Of a stretch of DNA of 16,593 nt, positions 1-6,492 are shown piece by piece. The DNA is from a bacterium (lineage in GTDB: Bacteria > Latescibacterota > Latescibacteria > Latescibacterales > Latescibacteraceae). The notes beneath the pieces were generated by a model. That model was not told the DNA's origin. It saw only the letters and a list, made by a program, of their open reading frames with translations, and searched no databases. A program made the translations under genes and the position numbers. The stretch covers positions 1 to 16,593 of the forward strand of contig JAJFUH010000200.1 of assembly GCA_021372535.1 (NCBI GenBank), written 5' to 3'. Position 1 is the first letter of the stretch. Each line of letters opens with the position of its first letter.

Positions 1-94
1 GTATACGGATTCTGGCGGGACTTGCGGTACGGTTTCTTGAAACGGGATTACCGGCATGAAGTGTTTTATAATCTTTGGGAATTACTGAACTGCC
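1..94 (+). other. Upstream edge: possible tail of a preceding gene plus a -10-like site
   Basis: This stretch cannot be assigned with confidence. One plus-strand frame is open from the window edge to a TGA at 57-59 and would encode a short C-terminal tail (…AGLAVRFLETGLPA). A second frame is open from base 1 to 222, but it would overlap the next gene by 128 nt, so I do not favour it. A perfect TATAAT lies at 67-72, 22 nt before the ATG at 95, but there is no good -35 hexamer 17 nt upstream (TTGAAA at 37-42 is 24 nt away). It may be the -10 of the promoter for the AlbA_2 gene. Confidence 0.25.
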
Positions 95-1117
95 ATGGAA
101 CAGGAACGGGCGCGCGAAATATTCGAGATGCTCAAGGTGAAAAAGGAAGAATCGATCAACGAATTCATCCTTTCCCGCAAGGCAGAGGAGCTGTTCCTCG
201 ACTTCAAACGCTCCGCCGATAACGGAGCCGGTGAAAAGCTGCACCACATCGACCGTAACCACCTTGCCAAATCGATATCCGGCTTCGGAAATTCCGAGGG
301 CGGTGTCATCGTCTGGGGTGTCGATTGTTCGCGGGATTTCGATGGCGCCGATGTGGCCAAGGCGAAATTTCCCCTTGAAAACGTGGATCGATTCGTTTCA
401 CTGCTGCACAGTGCAATATCGGGCTGCACAATCCCTCCGCATTCCGAAGTGGAGATTCTCGGAATAAGGGAAAAGGGTAAAAAATCGGGATTCGCCGCTT
501 CACTTATTCCAAAGAGTATGAAAGCTCCCCACCAGGTCATCTATAACATGCACTATTACATGAGGGCCGGATCGAACTTCGTGCCTGTTCCCCATGCCAT
601 CCTGTCGGGCCTGTTCGGGAGAAGACCGGAAGCGCGGATCGGTCTGAATTATGGCGTTAAAACACTCAAGGCAAGCGATGACACGATCGAGTGCTCTCTG
701 GGATTCAACATCATCAATAACGGCCGGGGAATCGCCCGCGACACCTATCTCATCATCGAGGTATTGAACCTTCCGGGCCCCTGCTGCACGTTTTCCGCGA
801 ATCTGACCGATGAGAACTGGACATACACGAGCAATTACCGGTATAAATTCATCTATATCTGCAAGGAGCACTACCGGATTCCCCCATCCGGTCTCGTCAC
901 ACCGGTTGATATGAATTTCACCTTCGCCCGGCCGTTCGAACGTGATCTGAGGCTGCGCGTCACAACGGGGTGCGAGGGCTCGGAGACCATCATCTCCGAA
1001 CTGGGCACATCGGGAGACCTCATCGAGGCTCATGTCAGGGAGATTCTGAGCAAGGAACAGAACGGCCGACCGACCGGTCATTATGACAGTATCAAACGAA
1101 TTTTCAACATCAAGTAA
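95..1117 (+). CDS. AlbA_2 (Schlafen-type) domain protein with unrecognised C-terminal half
   Basis: This 340-residue protein has an N-terminal AlbA_2 / divergent AAA-4 domain, the fold shared with Schlafen proteins. The visible signature is acidic/Lys 'EELFLDFKRS' (residues 31-40), then 'LAKSISGFGNSEGG' (57-70) and 'VIVWGVD' (71-77), a conserved hydrophobic-G-N-S-E-G-G pattern. The family is usually described as putative nucleic-acid or nucleotide binding, often in transcription regulators or defence-associated proteins. 'YMRAGSNFVPVP' near residues 155-166 looks like the end of the domain. Residues about 180-340 are rich in predicted beta strands ('RIGLNYGVKTL', 'CSLGFNIINNGRGIA', 'DTYLIIEVLN') and match nothing I recognise; they may be an Ig-like or sensor domain. 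No helix-turn-helix, signal peptide or membrane segment is seen. The ATG at 95 is chosen because it gives a full domain, although the ribosome-binding site is weak. The gene converges on the next one with a 59-nt gap. The domain call is firm; the function is unknown. Confidence 0.8.
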   Translation: MEQERAREIFEMLKVKKEESINEFILSRKAEELFLDFKRSADNGAGEKLHHIDRNHLAKSISGFGNSEGGVIVWGVDCSRDFDGADVAKAKFPLENVDRFVSLLHSAISGCTIPPHSEVEILGIREKGKKSGFAASLIPKSMKAPHQVIYNMHYYMRAGSNFVPVPHAILSGLFGRRPEARIGLNYGVKTLKASDDTIECSLGFNIINNGRGIARDTYLIIEVLNLPGPCCTFSANLTDENWTYTSNYRYKFIYICKEHYRIPPSGLVTPVDMNFTFARPFERDLRLRVTTGCEGSETIISELGTSGDLIEAHVREILSKEQNGRPTGHYDSIKRIFNIK

Positions 1118-1176
1118 TCATCGGTTGACATACTGAAGCATACCATTCCTGAAGTGCAATACCTCGTTTTCCGCCC

Positions 1177-1818
1177 TCAGGTGATTCCGTGTATCCGCTT
1201 GTATTCGAGCCAGTTGCGTTTCAACTCCACAAACGATTCGAACGAATCGCGGAGTATAAACGGGTTTTCACGCAATTCGTCCCCGATGGTCGAAGATGGC
1301 CTTACTCCATAGTCATGGCCGGGCCAGACCCGTGTCTCCGGCGGGAGTGTCATGAGCTTGCGGTGAAGGCTTTCATACTCGTTCCGGGCATCCTGACCGT
1401 AGCCCGTGCCGCCGACCTTCCCGACAAAGAGGGTATCACCGGTTACAAGCTCGTTTCCGGCGAGCAGGCATATCGAATCACCGGTGTGTCCGGGAGTGTG
1501 AATCACCCGTAAAACAAGCGAGCCGAGCATAAGCGTATCGCCGTCCCGGAGATCGATGTCATGGTGCGACCGCGCCGATTCGTGCATGGCGATTTTTGCT
1601 CCGGTTTCCTTTGCGAGAACAGCGTTCCCGCCTGTATGGTCAAAATGATCGTGGGTGTTGATAATGTAAGTCAGGTTTAAATGCCCGCCCCGTAATATAG
1701 CGAGTTCCTCGTTCGGCGAGAATGAAGGATCGATCACCGCTGTGTGGCCGGTTTCCTCGTCGGCGATGATGTATGAGAAATTACGGTCTCCTCCGGCCCG
1801 TACCTGTCTGAAAAACAT
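1177..1818 (-). CDS. Metallo-beta-lactamase-fold hydrolase, glyoxalase II-like
   Basis: This 213-residue cytoplasmic enzyme has the full binuclear metal site of the MBL superfamily: H56-x-H58-x-D60-H61 in 'THDHFDHTGG', H111 in 'HTPGHTGDS', the bridging D128 in 'TGDTLFVGKVGG' and H168 in 'WPGHDYG'. The order and spacing resemble hydroxyacylglutathione hydrolase (GloB) and the ETHE1/persulfide-dioxygenase-like branch. It is shorter than classical GloB (about 250 residues) and lacks that enzyme's C-terminal substrate-binding extension, so the thiol-ester or persulfide substrate cannot be named. The ATG at 1818 follows a strong GGGGGA ribosome-binding site six bases away. It is a single gene, with a plausible sigma-70 promoter at 1865-1894. 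No operon partner is visible on this strand, and downstream it meets the AlbA_2 gene tail to tail. Confidence 0.9.
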   Translation of the reverse strand: MFFRQVRAGGDRNFSYIIADEETGHTAVIDPSFSPNEELAILRGGHLNLTYIINTHDHFDHTGGNAVLAKETGAKIAMHESARSHHDIDLRDGDTLMLGSLVLRVIHTPGHTGDSICLLAGNELVTGDTLFVGKVGGTGYGQDARNEYESLHRKLMTLPPETRVWPGHDYGVRPSSTIGDELRENPFILRDSFESFVELKRNWLEYKRIHGIT

Positions 1819-1864
1819 GTATTCCCCCGCTGTTTTATTTTCTTATCCATTCATGTGCAAAACC

Positions 1865-1894
1865 ATTTTAAATTCCCGATATCCGACAACTCAA
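1865..1894 (-). promoter_or_regulatory. Likely sigma-70 promoter of the MBL hydrolase gene
   Basis: Reading the minus strand, TTGAGT (1894-1889) is followed after 18 nt by TAAAAT (1870-1865), which matches the -35 and -10 consensus at 4/6 and 5/6. Transcription would start near 1858, giving a leader of about 40 nt before the ATG at 1818. This is a pattern match only. Confidence 0.45.
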
Positions 1895-1947
1895 CTGACA
1901 GCCCGCCTGTAATATATTTTACGACTGAGGATATCAGAAATTCAGCT

Positions 1948-1995
1948 TTATGAAGTGTAAAGTAACTGTTCTTGCTCCGATTATGCAATGTAAAA
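1948..1995. repeat. Two 15-nt direct repeats 33 nt apart
   Basis: TTATGAAGTGTAAAG (1948-1962) and TTATGCAATGTAAAA (1981-1995) agree at 12 of 15 positions and are spaced 33 nt start to start, close to three helical turns. They lie just upstream of a promoter-like TTGACT at 2001. Tandem operator half-sites are possible, but such similarity in AT-rich DNA may also arise by chance. Confidence 0.25.
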
Positions 1996-2000
1996 AATCC

Positions 2001-2029
2001 TTGACTGGCGAACCCCCAAAATCTACGAT
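2001..2029 (+). promoter_or_regulatory. Promoter-like site pointing into the structured intergenic element
   Basis: TTGACT (2001-2006) is followed after 17 nt by TACGAT (2024-2029), matching -35 at 5/6 and -10 at 4/6. The predicted start would fall near 2036, inside the 14-nt palindrome at 2034-2047. No protein gene begins nearby: the next on this strand is at 2403. The transcript would therefore carry the hairpin-rich element at 2101-2272 as a long leader or as a separate RNA. Confidence 0.3.
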
Positions 2030-2033
2030 GAAT

Positions 2034-2047
2034 TGTATTATAATACA
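2034..2047. promoter_or_regulatory. Perfect 14-nt palindrome, candidate operator
   Basis: TGTATTATAATACA is an exact inverted repeat with no spacer (arms 2034-2040 and 2041-2047). It also contains TATAAT on both strands. Its position at the predicted start point of the 2001-2029 promoter would suit a repressor site. I cannot name a regulator from the sequence, and AT-rich palindromes of this size do occur by chance. Confidence 0.3.
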
Positions 2048-2100
2048 TTGATTATAAATAGAATATAGACCATTAATGCCTATGAATTTATAAACCCGTT

Positions 2101-2272
2101 GAAAAGCCCCGCGGTCACAACCGGTTTTCGGAAAAAGAATGGGTGCTGTTCGAGCGAGCCGAAGGCTCGTGAGTTCACACATTCCCGAAAAACGGGCCGT
2201 GAACGGGGAAAAAGGCTTTTCACGGGGTGCCCTTTCCCTGGTTATTTCCTTTGGGCACGCAAAGGAAGTAAC
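2101..2272. repeat. Hairpin-rich intergenic element (dispersed repeat or structured RNA)
   Basis: This gene-free stretch is densely self-complementary. The arms seen are: GAAAAGCC (2101-2108) with GGCTTTTC (2214-2221); CGAGCC (2155-2160) with GGCTCG (2164-2169), loop GAA; CCCG (2184-2187) with CGGG (2193-2196), loop of five A; CCGTGAA (2197-2203) with TTCACGG (2219-2225), which competes with the first long-range pair; and a 13-bp stem 2241-2253 with 2260-2272, one G-T pair, loop GGCACG. The last hairpin (a TTCCTTTG…CAAAGGAA core) resembles non-coding repeats that I recall recurring in many bacterial genomes, which often produce spurious ORF calls. It may be a REP/MITE-like element or a leader RNA for the transporter gene at 2403. 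It is not a tRNA or a riboswitch class that I recognise. Confidence 0.5.
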
Positions 2273-2402
2273 ATCTAGAAAAAGTGTTCTTAAAATGGGG
2301 GGTTGCCACAAAAAATCCTTGTAACTTGCCCATAATGGGTTGTGTATGGTATATTATCATGAAATTATACCTGGAAACAATCCACCGTGAAAGGCGTACA
2401 CT

Positions 2403-3317
2403 CTGAAAAATCCCCGGGAATCACGTGCTGTTGGCCTGTCCGATATAGCTCTCATCATAACGTGCATCTGCTGGGGGCTGAATTTTGTCATCACGAAATC
2501 TGCAACCGGCAGCGATCCCGGGACTTTCAGAATATTCATCTTCAATATCATACGATTCCCCGCCGCATCGGCGCTTCTCTTCCTTACGGCAAAAATTCGC
2601 CATGAAAAAGTCCTGTTCCGCGGGAAAGACATGGCGGCTGTTGCGCTCCTGTCTTTTCTCGGAACATTTCTTTACCAGATTCTCTATATGATCGGCCAGA
2701 CCCATACAAGCTCGGCAAACGTGGGGATCGTCTACGGTTTTTCACCGCTCCTTATTCTCGGCATATCCGTCCTGGCAAAAATCGAGCGGCCAACCGTTTT
2801 TACCATTGCCGGTGTTATCATGGGTTTTTCCGGGCTGTGCATCATTCTTTTTCATGGCGGCAGCAGGCTCACGGTTGACAGGGGTTCTTTCCTCATGCTT
2901 CTGGCCATCGCGTGCTGGGCGAGCTATTCCGTTTTCGGAAAACCCATTGTAGACAGATATCCGCCGGTCACAACAACAGCATGGATACTGCTTTTCGGGG
3001 CGCTCTATCAGCTGCCCCTTGCGCTGTGGCAGCTGCCCGATCAGCAGTGGGCGCTCCTGTCGGGAACAAGTATCCTGTTCGTGGCGCTGTCGGCATTCTT
3101 TTCTCTCTATATCGGGTATACCCTTTTTTATTACTCGATTGCACGGATCGGTCCGGCAAAAGCGGGGGTGTATACCAATCTTACCCCGGTATTCACCCTG
3201 ATTTTCGCGGCGCTGATTCGAAATGAGAAAATCTCGTTCCTTCAGGTCTTCGGTCTGTCAATTATTGTTATCGGGATAGGAATCACGAAAATCAGAAGAA
3301 GGGAAAAATCGCTTTAA
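2403..3317 (+). CDS. EamA/DMT-family permease, first of a tandem pair; probable CTG start
   Basis: This inner-membrane drug/metabolite transporter has two EamA repeats (roughly residues 12-140 and 155-295) and about ten membrane helices. The first ATG in frame (2631) would delete the first two helices. Reading upstream in the same frame restores 'GLSDIALIITCICWGLNFV' and 'GTFRIFIFNIIRFPAA', which align closely with 'GLPDIAMIVTCFMWGINAV' and 'ETFRIFIYNGLRIPIG' of the downstream paralogue. The frame is open only from 2391 and holds no ATG, GTG or TTG before 2631. A CTG at 2403 with AAAGG eight bases upstream is the best start, giving 304 residues, close to the paralogue's 301. A single-base error or a frameshift from the short ATG reading frame at 2359-2406 is the alternative. 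The paired C-terminal motif 'GPAKAGVYTNLTPVFTLIF' is typical of the family. The substrate cannot be predicted. A terminator follows four bases after the stop. Confidence 0.85.
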   Translation: MKNPRESRAVGLSDIALIITCICWGLNFVITKSATGSDPGTFRIFIFNIIRFPAASALLFLTAKIRHEKVLFRGKDMAAVALLSFLGTFLYQILYMIGQTHTSSANVGIVYGFSPLLILGISVLAKIERPTVFTIAGVIMGFSGLCIILFHGGSRLTVDRGSFLMLLAIACWASYSVFGKPIVDRYPPVTTTAWILLFGALYQLPLALWQLPDQQWALLSGTSILFVALSAFFSLYIGYTLFYYSIARIGPAKAGVYTNLTPVFTLIFAALIRNEKISFLQVFGLSIIVIGIGITKIRRREKSL

Positions 3318-3320
3318 AAT

Positions 3321-3373
3321 GATTTACGATTGGGGATTTGAGTTTTCAAATCTTCGTAAATCGAAAATTTTTT
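3321..3373 (+). terminator. Intrinsic terminator after the first EamA gene
   Basis: GATTTACGA (3321-3329) pairs with TCGTAAATC (3354-3362), an exact 9-bp outer stem. Inside it GATTTG (3335-3340) pairs with CAAATC (3347-3352) around loop AGTTTT. A run of six T follows at 3368-3373, with a second T-rich stretch to 3382. It starts four bases after the TAA of the upstream permease, so the second permease is probably transcribed separately or by read-through. Confidence 0.75.
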
Positions 3374-3427
3374 ATTCTTTTTGAACGCACCTTTGCATTA
3401 CAGCCCCCATCGGGAAAGCGGGAAACC

Positions 3428-4333
3428 ATGCGTCACGACAACCGTTTCGGACTACCTGATATCGCGATGATAGTCACCTGTTTTATGTGGGGTATCAACG
3501 CTGTTATCACGAAAAACGCTGTCGGGAATTCGCCGGAAACCTTCAGGATTTTTATCTATAACGGGTTGAGGATACCTATCGGGGCAATGCTCCTTGTCGG
3601 CGCCATGAAACTGTCGGGAGGCTCGCTCGCTGTTCAGAAGCGCCATATCCCGTATATTGCAGCGCTCGCGTTCTTCGGCATGTTCATGTTCATGATCGCC
3701 TTCATCGTCGGTATTTCACTTACCAGTTCGGCCAATGCCGGCATCATCACGGGAACCACACCGCTGCTCATTCTCGTGGTTTCCTTTTTCTCGGGAATCG
3801 AGCGTCCATCGGTCAGAACGGTAACCGGCATTACAGTCGGGTTTTGCGGAATGCTTGCCCTGACCTTCAAACAGGGTGGAATTACCTTTAATACTGGAGA
3901 TTTTCTCCTTTTCTGCTCATCGCTTTTCTGGGCATTTCATACGGTGTACGGGAAAAAAGTACTTACGGTGTATTCCCCTGTCGCGGCTATGATCTGGATT
4001 TATATATTCACATCGATATATCAGCTTCCGCTTATTATTTATCAGATTCCCGGGCAGGCATTATCCACTGTTACCCCGATAAACTGGTTTTACCTCGCCG
4101 TTTCGGCGATCGGATCGATTTTCCTGGCCAACGGGCTCTACTACTACTCAATCACCAAAATCGGTCCCTCAAAAGTAGGTGTGTACACCAATCTTACACC
4201 TGTTTTTACCCTCATTCTCGCGGTCATCATTCGCGGTGAATCCATAGACCGGTATCAGATCGCAGGCCTTCTGTTCATTATTATGGGGATTGCGATAGCG
4301 AAATCGGGATACAGGGTATCGGATTCCCGCTGA
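3428..4333 (+). CDS. EamA/DMT-family permease, second of a tandem pair
   Basis: This inner-membrane permease of 301 residues has two EamA domains and about ten transmembrane helices. It is clearly paralogous to the gene just upstream: shared stretches include 'SSANAGI' against 'SSANVGI', 'YQLPL', 'YYSI.(R/K)IGP.K.GVYTNLTPVFTLI' and 'FRIFI'. The frame is open further upstream and an ATG exists at 3338, but that start would lie inside the terminator hairpin and add a 30-residue tail absent from the paralogue, so the ATG at 3428 (MRHDNRFG…) is preferred. The ribosome-binding site is weak (GCGGGAAACC). DMT proteins export amino acids, drugs or metabolites; nothing here identifies the substrate. 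The two copies have diverged enough to suggest an old duplication with possibly distinct substrates. Confidence 0.88.
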   Translation: MRHDNRFGLPDIAMIVTCFMWGINAVITKNAVGNSPETFRIFIYNGLRIPIGAMLLVGAMKLSGGSLAVQKRHIPYIAALAFFGMFMFMIAFIVGISLTSSANAGIITGTTPLLILVVSFFSGIERPSVRTVTGITVGFCGMLALTFKQGGITFNTGDFLLFCSSLFWAFHTVYGKKVLTVYSPVAAMIWIYIFTSIYQLPLIIYQIPGQALSTVTPINWFYLAVSAIGSIFLANGLYYYSITKIGPSKVGVYTNLTPVFTLILAVIIRGESIDRYQIAGLLFIIMGIAIAKSGYRVSDSR

Positions 4334-4512
4334 GATACTGCTGTCTTAAGACCGCCATCCCTGCCGTAAACAATGGGGAAATACGATATTTTCGGATAAA
4401 TTACGCGGAGTATTAAAAAATGCTAACATGAATTTTACGAAGTTATTATTATATGTAAATAAAATCTCCGGTTATGCAGCAGTGGTTTTATTAGTCCTGA
4501 CAAGGATAGGCT

Positions 4513-6450
4513 ATGTTTCGTTTCATTCTTGGCGGAATATTTGTCTTTTTTGCCGTTTTCGTGCATAATGGCAGGCTGAATGCCCAGTACGCGGGCTTTT
4601 CAACGACTGTCGAAGGCGGTAGAGGCCTCATGTACATGCAGTCCGCCGAAACATATGGCAAGGGGAAGCTGGTTATCGGAATGAAAACCCTTGTGATGGA
4701 AAAGGAATCCAATGTCGCCAATCCGGACGGAAGAACGTTCCGGTTGCGCAAGGATTATCCATCCATAGCTGCATTACCGATCTCTTTCGGGATGACCGAT
4801 GAAATCGACCTGAATGTTTCCTTTTACGGTTTCCACGACACACGGACACTCGTTTCACAGGAAGATGTCCGGCTTGGTTATGGTGATCCCCAGACCGGCT
4901 TCGGTTCAACCCGTATCGGCGCAAAAATCCGCCTCCCCCTGAAACGCGAATTTCCTCTCCAGATCGCCGGGAAATTCGGTGCCATGCTCGACACATCCCA
5001 GGAGGAAGCGGACGGTATGAATTACCGGTGGTCGCGGATGGGCACGGATATTGAGGCATCTCTTTACGAGACACTCAGAATCTTTTCGTTCATGAGCCTC
5101 AGCCTTGAAGAAGGATATATAGTATCGGGATCGGACGTTTATGACGATAAAGTGGTCGGCGCTCTCGGATTGAATGTGCGTTTCAAAGACCGCTGTTCAC
5201 TAAATCTCGAACTCAACAACCGGACGTTTCTCGGAGTCGGGCCGCTTTCGACGTATCAGGCTCTCGAAAAACCCTGGCTTTTTGAAACGGTGAACGGGGT
5301 ACCCGGCATTGGTAATCCCGCTCTTTTAAAAGACGATAAAGCCGATTTCATGGAAGACTTTTTTATATTTTCTCCGTCGATCGCTCTGCGTCTTACAAAG
5401 CACATAGCGATAGATTTCGGAGTTAATTATAATCTGGCCGACCAGGTGGAACCGAAAGAGAAGCTGCAGGCAGTGGTCGGTATAACCTTTAACACGGTGA
5501 TTCGCTCCCTGATCGATTCGGACAGAGACGGCATAAATGACAAAGCCGACAAGGAACCTTATACGCCGAAAGGGTTTCCGGTAGACAGCCGCGGAATAGC
5601 GATTGATACCGATGTTGACGGCGTTCCGGACGGCAAGGACCTTGAGCCCGATACGCCGCTCGGCGCAAAAACCGACGCTAACGGTGTCGGTATCGATACC
5701 GATGGCGACGGTATTTATGACGGTATCGACATGGAGCCGGATACTCCGGCTGGTTCGCCGGTCGATAAATTCGGTGTTGCCCTTGACGATGATCGTGACG
5801 GGGTACCAAACATACTCGATGAGGAACCGCAGACACCCATAGGTGCGGTTGTCGATGAAACAGGGAAAGCGATTGATTCGGACGAGGATGGCATCCCGGA
5901 CGGCATCGACATGGAACCGTCTACCCCGAAGGGCGCACTTGTCGACAAATTCGGTGTCGGAATCGATACCGACGAGGATGGTGTTCCCAATGGAATCGAT
6001 GAGGAGCCGAATACCGAAAAGGGAATCCTCGTCGACAAGCGGGGCCGTGGCCTCATAAAACATGAAGTTGATCTTCTCCGGGAGGGTTTGATACATCTTA
6101 CAACAGTTCAGTTCAATCCCGGTACTGCCGTTTTAAATCCGGAATCATATCCGGCGCTTAACGAAATCGGGCAGATTCTCATCAAGTACAATACCCTTAC
6201 GATTCAGATCGAAGGCCATACGGACAACACGGGAGATATCAAAACAAATCTCAAACTTTCAAGAGATCGGGCTTATGCGGTGAAAGACTACCTGCTTGAG
6301 AATTTTCCGATGATCGATCAGAAACGCCTGCGCGCAGTCGGGTTCGGCTCGGATAAACCGATAGCCCCAAACTCGACTATCGAGGGAAGAAATGCCAACC
6401 GAAGAGTTGATTTCATAATAATTAATCGAGATGAACTTATTAAAAAATAA
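4513..6450 (+). CDS. OmpA-family outer-membrane protein with six TSP3 calcium-binding repeats
   Basis: This 645-residue envelope protein has four parts. Residues 1-24 are a signal peptide with a cleavage site after 'RLNA'. Residues about 25-330 are rich in alternating hydrophobic/aromatic strands and probably form a membrane beta-barrel. Residues 334-513 are six consecutive 30-residue thrombospondin-type-3 repeats of the form (I/L)D-x-D-x-D-G-(I/V)-x-(D/N). Residues about 532-642 are an OmpA C-terminal peptidoglycan-binding domain, with 'EGHTDNTG' at 567-574, 'LSRDRAYAVKDYL' and 'GRNANRRVDFI'. The aspartate-rich repeats are expected to bind Ca2+ and form a rigid periplasmic spacer between barrel and cell wall. 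The overall plan matches OprF/OmpA-like porins with a TSP3 linker. The start is set by AAGGATAGG just upstream of the ATG. It probably leads an operon with the acyl-CoA synthetase 42 nt downstream, so a role in fatty-acid passage is possible but unproven. Confidence 0.9.
   Translation: MFRFILGGIFVFFAVFVHNGRLNAQYAGFSTTVEGGRGLMYMQSAETYGKGKLVIGMKTLVMEKESNVANPDGRTFRLRKDYPSIAALPISFGMTDEIDLNVSFYGFHDTRTLVSQEDVRLGYGDPQTGFGSTRIGAKIRLPLKREFPLQIAGKFGAMLDTSQEEADGMNYRWSRMGTDIEASLYETLRIFSFMSLSLEEGYIVSGSDVYDDKVVGALGLNVRFKDRCSLNLELNNRTFLGVGPLSTYQALEKPWLFETVNGVPGIGNPALLKDDKADFMEDFFIFSPSIALRLTKHIAIDFGVNYNLADQVEPKEKLQAVVGITFNTVIRSLIDSDRDGINDKADKEPYTPKGFPVDSRGIAIDTDVDGVPDGKDLEPDTPLGAKTDANGVGIDTDGDGIYDGIDMEPDTPAGSPVDKFGVALDDDRDGVPNILDEEPQTPIGAVVDETGKAIDSDEDGIPDGIDMEPSTPKGALVDKFGVGIDTDEDGVPNGIDEEPNTEKGILVDKRGRGLIKHEVDLLREGLIHLTTVQFNPGTAVLNPESYPALNEIGQILIKYNTLTIQIEGHTDNTGDIKTNLKLSRDRAYAVKDYLLENFPMIDQKRLRAVGFGSDKPIAPNSTIEGRNANRRVDFIIINRDELIKK
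5512..6051 (+). repeat. Six tandem 90-nt repeats encoding TSP3 units
   Basis: Six units of exactly 30 codons run without a gap, each starting with IDSD, IDTD or LDDD and continuing DG…EP.TP.G…VD..G. The protein pattern is strongly kept while synonymous bases vary, so this is a selected protein repeat and not a recent DNA duplication. Units 2, 3, 5 and 6 are the most alike. Confidence 0.9.
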
Positions 6451-6492
6451 TATCCATAATGGTTCAGTTTTTCACGAAAGCGGGGGAGCGCA

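Noticed and set aside
1-222. Frame open from the window edge to 222 as an upstream gene overlapping the AlbA_2 gene
   Set aside because: A 128-nt same-strand overlap is improbable and the AlbA_2 frame is clearly coding from 95.
1934-2311. Minus-strand frame of 125 codons in the gap before the first permease
   Set aside because: It runs through hairpin-rich repeat sequence; translations of such repeats commonly give spurious proteins, and no ribosome-binding site is seen.
2631-3317. ATG at 2631 as the start of the first EamA permease
   Set aside because: It would remove two conserved membrane helices that are intact in frame upstream and present in the paralogue.
5512-6051. CRISPR-like array, because of regular 90-nt periodicity
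   Set aside because: The periodicity is in codons of a protein repeat with variable synonymous bases; there are no identical repeats or unique spacers.
5326-6096. A 256-codon open frame antisense to the TSP3 repeats
   Set aside because: It mirrors the repeat periodicity of the coding strand, which carries a clear OmpA/TSP3 protein; no start signal or family match.
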